Source of the DNA: Morella rubra
Taxonomy: Eukaryota > Streptophyta > Magnoliopsida > Fagales > Myricaceae
NCBI GenBank assembly: GCA_003952965.2
Contig: CM025850.1
Span: 21,403,388-21,467,387, forward strand
DNA length: 64,000 nt
Direction of reading: 5' to 3'
Notes under the pieces: generated by a model
The model's input: the letters and a program-made list of their open reading frames with translations, nothing else
Told to the model about the DNA's origin: nothing
Database searches by the model: none
Position numbers and translations under genes: made by a program
Shown: positions 58,948 to 64,000 of the stretch, piece after piece
Layout of the letters: every line of letters starts with the position of its first letter
How positions within the stretch are numbered: the stretch's first letter is position 1

Positions 58948-61425
58948 TCAAATTAAGACAAACTATCTCATAGATATCCTTATATATGAAAACTCTAGCT
59001 GTGATAGTGCGTGAGATCGTTAGGGATCTCAGATCTCAGCCGTAGGATTACATGAAAAAACTTTTTTTTTCATTTAACTCCCTTATATTCTTTTATTCTG
59101 AATTTTAGGCTTCTACTAATTGTAATCATGTCCATCAACATATTACAATTCACCCCCGAGAATTTGAGATTGATTTGTGAAATCCCTTTTGCTAACAATA
59201 TTAACTTATTTATCTTTCCACCATGCTATATTCCACATGAGCCAATAGAATCAGAATAATATCACCGATTAAATCCCTAGTGCATATAATTCTTAATTCT
59301 AATCTGTAACTCGTTGAACTCCAAAATTGTTTTCCAAAACAGTTTATTAAGAGACTGGTGGATTCCTTATTTAGCATTTATACAAAACTATTTACTATAT
59401 ACAAGACCCAACTTTGTCTGGAATATTTGACCTATAAAAATCATCATCAAATGACTCAGTCAGAGCACAAGTATACAACAAACAATTTCATATAAACCTC
59501 TCAGGTCTAAGGATACTATAAGTCGATTGTGTCGAACATCATTCTCACCATCGGTGATCACTTCTAGAAATATTCATATTTGATCTCATTCAATACATGT
59601 ACTATTACAGTGCATCCACTAGTTTGCTTAAGATCACCACCTCAATGACAAAGTCCATCATCCTATTTTATAGAGGCACAACGAGTGTAGACCTATATAC
59701 ATAAACATGTACTTTGGTCTAGAACAAATGTCAAGTAAACAAGGAACCGAAAAGTCATACTTCTGCCTTTGATTCATTAATCATTGGCATGGCTTCTCTA
59801 CAATGTCACTTAACGATAAAACTGTGTGACATCTTATGCCACAACACAATACCCATAATAAATAAACACATGTGATAAAACAAAAGAAATAATTATCTTA
59901 TAATCATCCTTAAATAAAACTGATTTTTAGGGCATACTTCTTACAGGAGGCGTTTACAAAACTTAACTATATAAAATATTTAAGGAATCTTATGAAAATT
60001 GATGAAATTAAAATTTTATTAAGTTTCGTTTAGAAAGTAGTGAAAAAAATAAAATTTTACTGGTGCTAGTAGTAAAAAAGTTAAAAGAGAGATAAAGAAT
60101 TTTATGATATGAGTAAATTTTTTATATTTATGGTAGAATGTCTGGACGTAGCCACAACTACCACTCGTAAAAAAGAAAACTCTCATTACAATCATGCAAA
60201 AATGCAATGCAATTATGATATCGGAAGGAAGGTTTCATATATAGTTTTTCAACTCTAGCACTGGCTTTTAGGTATCTTTTTTAAGATCTCAAACCACTCA
60301 GAAAAAAAGAAGACACAAAAAGACAATTATGATCTCAGAAGAATGGTTTCATATTTGTTTTTCAACTCTGGCACTGGCTTTTAGGTGTCAATTTTTTTAG
60401 ATCTCAAATCACTTTCTTAATAGTGTCTGGAAAAAAAGTATTGGATGGATAACCGATCCAAACACTTTATGCACATGACGTTCTGTTTCACTAGTGGGCC
60501 TGATCACGGCGGATGTCCGACTGGGAATCTGAAGGACGTCTTTCATCTGTTCCCGGTTCTTCCCTACTCTTCTGCTTTTCAGTTTTCGCGTATCTGACCT
60601 TTCCTTTTCATCCAGCTAATCATCATGACACAGGACCAGACGAAATGACCCTCGCAAGTCCCCACCTTACGGGAAATAGAAAATGCATGGAACAAAGGCC
60701 AGCTACTGTGGTCACATCGTGGAAAGGTAGTTGTGCAACGGTGGAGTAGAGTAGTCTACAACTCCGTCCATCAAACATTTACTAATTAACTTCCGCGTGC
60801 CAAACGTGTAGCACTCTTGCTTGTTTCCTCTGGCTGAGATATGTTATATTATACGTTGACATAAAATTGAGATATTATACTCTTTATCTCAACTTTTTCA
60901 TCTTATCTTTTGATTTTAGGATATGTAATTATTTTCTACTTATTTATTTGACATTTTTCTATTATAAATAGGTCATTCAATATATAAATTAACACGAACT
61001 TTAAAAAGCACGTAACCTTAAAGTTTTCTATGATATATATAGATCTTTCTAAACCGAACAATCTCTTTCTCTTTTTGTTCTTAGTCTCTAATTTAATATT
61101 TATGTTTTATATTTAAAAATCTAAATAATATCAAAGTCACAGCGTTCTATGGACTTCAATTCCACTATCACTTTTGTTCTTGCCACTTCGCCAATTCCCT
61201 TAGCCTGATCCGTGCCGAATGAGAATCCTCTGCAATTTTATGTCTGAATTACAAGGCGCAATACAAAGAGAGCTAGACACAATAGGTAAGACATAACTCA
61301 GAAGACCGAATCAATGACAATGGGAGATGTTAGGGCAAGTAATAAAACACTTGAAATGTTCTAAGTTCACCGGAAATAAATAGGGAATGACAAGAAACAT
61401 CAATTACGTGATTATGATTTTATTA
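58948..61425. other. Intergenic AT-rich DNA
   Basis: No supported gene. Two similar passages, near 60220-60290 and 60330-60420 (GAA.GGTTTCATAT, then CTGGCTTTTAGGT), form a diverged tandem duplication of about 110 bp. A 78-codon plus-strand frame at 60513-60749 has no recognisable domain. Confidence 0.35.
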
Positions 61426-61439
61426 TTGGCGTTATCGTC

Positions 61440-61800
61440 ATAGCAGTTTGAATATCAAGGGAAAAATGGGCAAGTGAGCCACATGTTCTGCATGTGCTAG
61501 ACATTTCCGTTCATTTGATGGCAAAATTAACCAAGAGTGCAAATTCACGGGACCATGTCTCAAAAATAAAATAAAAGAAAGGGGTGCAAAGTATAATTAA
61601 CCCTTTTTGATTGTCGGGGGCAAAATGGGTAAGATAAACACGTGTTCTGCACGTGATTGAGATTTTCGTTCATATAAACAAATGAATAAATGAGGGATCC
61701 AAATCGAACTAACTTAGAACTACGTTAGTGAAATGTCTCAAAAATAAAAGAACGAGTGCAAAGTGCCCCAAACCACATAGGTGCAAAGTGTAATTAACCT
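61440..61800. repeat. Diverged tandem pair of a unit of about 170 bp
   Basis: Two units share the phrases ACATGTTCTGCATGTG / ACGTGTTCTGCACGTG, TTTCGTTCAT, GTCTCAAAAATAAAA and GTGCAAAGT..AATTAACC. The style resembles the low-complexity 'gtgcaaagtgtaatta' repeats in the MATE intron at 8.3-9.1 kb, so they probably belong to one family of dispersed non-coding elements. Confidence 0.55.
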
Positions 61801-62155
61801 TTGATTGTAATTTTGTGTTGTTTATATATAGTTAGCTAGAAGTTATTTCTAGTTAAGATTGAGGCAAGTGACATAATTTTTTGCTTTTTAATTTGTCGAT
61901 TGGCATAAAACCTGTATCATGGTATTTTTTGGTTCATATATAGATATGGGATTTGAGGTTCATCTTGTCAAAATCATGCAGGATTAGGAATAGAAGTTCA
62001 GTCTATTTGGTCGAGACCTTATTGCAATGGGAAAATCTCCAGGAAATTAATTAAGTGGATCATATTGTAGAGATTTTATTGGGAAAAGAAGTTGAGCCTT
62101 GGCCCATTTGGAATCTCAATCGGTGGATGATCGATGTTTTTTCAACTATAGCAGA

Positions 62156-64000
62156 CACTACAACAAAATGAGCTTTGGGTGTCAAAAGCTTTTGTCACCA
62201 AAAGTTAAAAATTTGTCAGCAAAAGTTATTGGTGTCAAAAAAGTTATTGGTGTCAAAAGAATTTTGACACCCGATTTGATAGGAGAAGTGTGTCACACTT
62301 GTTGGGTGACAATTTGTGAGGTTCCTCAGGAAATAGTATCTGGTCGCCAACACAAACAGTTCGGACGATTTTCATTTTGTGTGACATTTATAAATACGTC
62401 ATAGATTCCTTGTTTTTTTTTTATGTTCACATGTCCCGTGTGAACGTCAATGTATTACATGACAAAATCAATTTCGTCATGGAAACCAGTGAGAATGTCT
62501 CTAATACAAGTTCGCACTGAGTGAATTTATATGTCAAAATGTAAATTTTGTAAGCAGATTCGTTGTCCGCACGCTAATAACAATGTGCGGACGCTTATTA
62601 TTTTTATCTTAAGAAAAAAGATATTGCCACGAATATAATATGCGAACAGTTCCAGAACGTGTAGAGACTAACAAAGCATAAATAAATAATAACGAAAATA
62701 CATAAACCAGAGACTAGTTGAATCACGACGACGATTTGGCTCGTCGAGATCTTGTCCGACGACGTCGCGAACATACTTCAACCACTCCCCCATAATATCC
62801 ACCCATTTGATGAGTGTCCAAACTGTATCGGAACGGTATGGAGAGACTAGTGCAACTGGGACATGTGTTTGCTCACAGAAATCAATTTCATCTGCATAGC
62901 ATTCAGCTCCTCCTTCAGACCCCTCTTCGTCAAAGCAAAATTAGTCTCCAAAATGGTCAAGCGGGTATAGAGATTCATGCACAACATATGCGTCAGCTCC
63001 ATTATCATCCACATACTCTCCTTCAACTCCACTACCATATCGTCCGCCTAAACTGGTCACTCAGTCTGTGTCCTAGCCTTAGTGATACTTTTCCCAAAGC
63101 GATCCATGGCCAACCTAATAAAAACCATTCAAACAACAACAAAAACCAATCAATGACCAGATCAACATTTACGTACATTATGGATAGTCTAATCCCAAAC
63201 TGTCCAAAACTTGGACAATTCAGGAATTAACAAAACAAATATTAAATAAACTCACGCAAAATCGTTCAGACAGATTAACAGCCGTCCGCACTACAAAAAA
63301 ACAAAAAGATGTCGTTTTGTGAAGAAACGTCCGCACGCCCTGCAAGCCGTCCAAACAGTTTGGAATTGTTAAATATTGTGTTCGGACGGTTCATATAGTT
63401 AACATCCCGAACTTGCCAATGTTGAAGTAACTTCTTAATCAGCACGCCCACAAAGTCATGTTCAATCCCAAAAACAGTCGTGACATCACCAGGTTCCCTA
63501 CCCAATCAAATCACCCAAAACATGTTTCAAGCTACCAGTAAGCGAGTGGTGTTAAAACATATCAGGACTCCATCAAGCAAAATAACTACTATTTTTTTAA
63601 CTTCAAACCCACAAAAACCGTTTTAAAACACCGACTTCTAATACTTTCCAAATCGCTAAAGATGTGCTCTCAATCGACCCAAGTGTTGAGCGTAATCTAT
63701 GTTTGACCCTCCTCAATGATACAAATACTCTTCAAGAAGAAATCCGAGCTAAGATGAATTGGAGAGGATTTTGGTGTTTTCGAGAGACTTGCCGGATGAA
63801 TACCAGTTTCTAGGATTCAGCCTCTTAACTCATTGAAAAACATGTCCGGACGGTAATAAGTTACGTCCAACGCGGTTCCCTAAAATGTTTTGGTGCGGTA
63901 GAAAAGTTTTACCGCCAACATATTTTCGTTAGCCGTCCAAATCTGTTATCACAATTGTTTCAATGGGCGAAGCGCAGAACGCTTTTCGAATTAAATAATA
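62156..64000. mobile_element. CACTA-1, third copy, running off the window
   Basis: It starts CACTACAACAAAATGAGC at 62156, and the following 300 bp match the complement of 48951-49257. From about 62460 it parallels the left arm from 10800. It skips the equivalent of about 10990-11365 and then continues alongside 11370-12600, including the coiled-coil frame (minus strand, about 63107-62830, broken by stops). Motifs of the GTTCGGACG / GTCCGCACG type recur throughout. It is more diverged from each arm than the arms are from each other. Its far end lies beyond 64000. Confidence 0.82.

Noticed and set aside
60513-60749. 78-codon plus-strand frame
   Set aside because: No domain, no splice partners, and composition like the surrounding intergenic DNA.
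62814-63230. 138-codon plus-strand frame in the third CACTA-1 copy
   Set aside because: It is the antisense shadow of the coiled-coil frame. The protein-like side is the minus strand, as comparison with 47965-48249 shows.

Overview
This window is plant nuclear DNA, most likely from a heterozygous or woody eudicot; the species cannot be fixed from sequence alone. It is AT-rich, the one recognisable host gene has several short GT-AG introns, and nearly everything else is nested, decayed transposons: CACTA/En-Spm, hAT, Ty1/copia, Ty3/gypsy, MULE- and hAT-type MITEs, and a probable Helitron. I see no tRNA, rRNA or CRISPR array.

Layout. 1-2975: retroelement debris (a 63-bp tandem repeat, then a gypsy 3' tail). 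3000-6110: a decayed CACTA-like element. 6393-10537: a MATE (DTX) transporter gene on the + strand, with seven clean exons but no first exon. About 10795-49257: a giant inverted repeat. Its two arms of about 19 kb (left about 10795-30100, right 30124-about 48960) meet at a 23-bp AT-rich spacer. 49258-50740: unassigned. 50745-52574: a decayed hAT transposase (- strand). 52862-57100: a complete non-autonomous CACTA element carrying a glutamate-receptor-like (GLR) gene fragment. 57101-62155: mostly featureless intergenic DNA with one exon-like frame. 62156-64000: the start of another copy of the CACTA family that forms the outer ends of the inverted repeat.

Each arm, from the outside inward, holds: CACTA-1 sequence with a mobile-element protein of the 'putative plant transposon' type; a second mobile-element protein; a Ty1/copia reverse-transcriptase remnant; LTR-like DNA; a non-autonomous CACTA-like element; a GC-rich patch; about 6 kb with splice-flanked orphan exons, including an unmistakable 15-residue exon of TATA-binding protein, ending at a Helitron-like hairpin plus CTAG; a 361-bp MULE-type MITE with a 9-bp target duplication; and a hAT-like MITE of about 390 bp. 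The arms differ by small indels and by transitions, by a 630-bp tandem duplication present only in the left arm, and by a minisatellite expansion present only in the right arm.

Nothing here forms an operon or a cooperating pathway. The most interesting idea is that the inverted repeat, if transcribed, would make very long hairpin RNA matching the CACTA family, which has a third copy only 13 kb away. That would be analogous to the Mu killer locus of maize. The main competing explanation is a misjoin of two haplotypes or a foldback artefact in the assembly.
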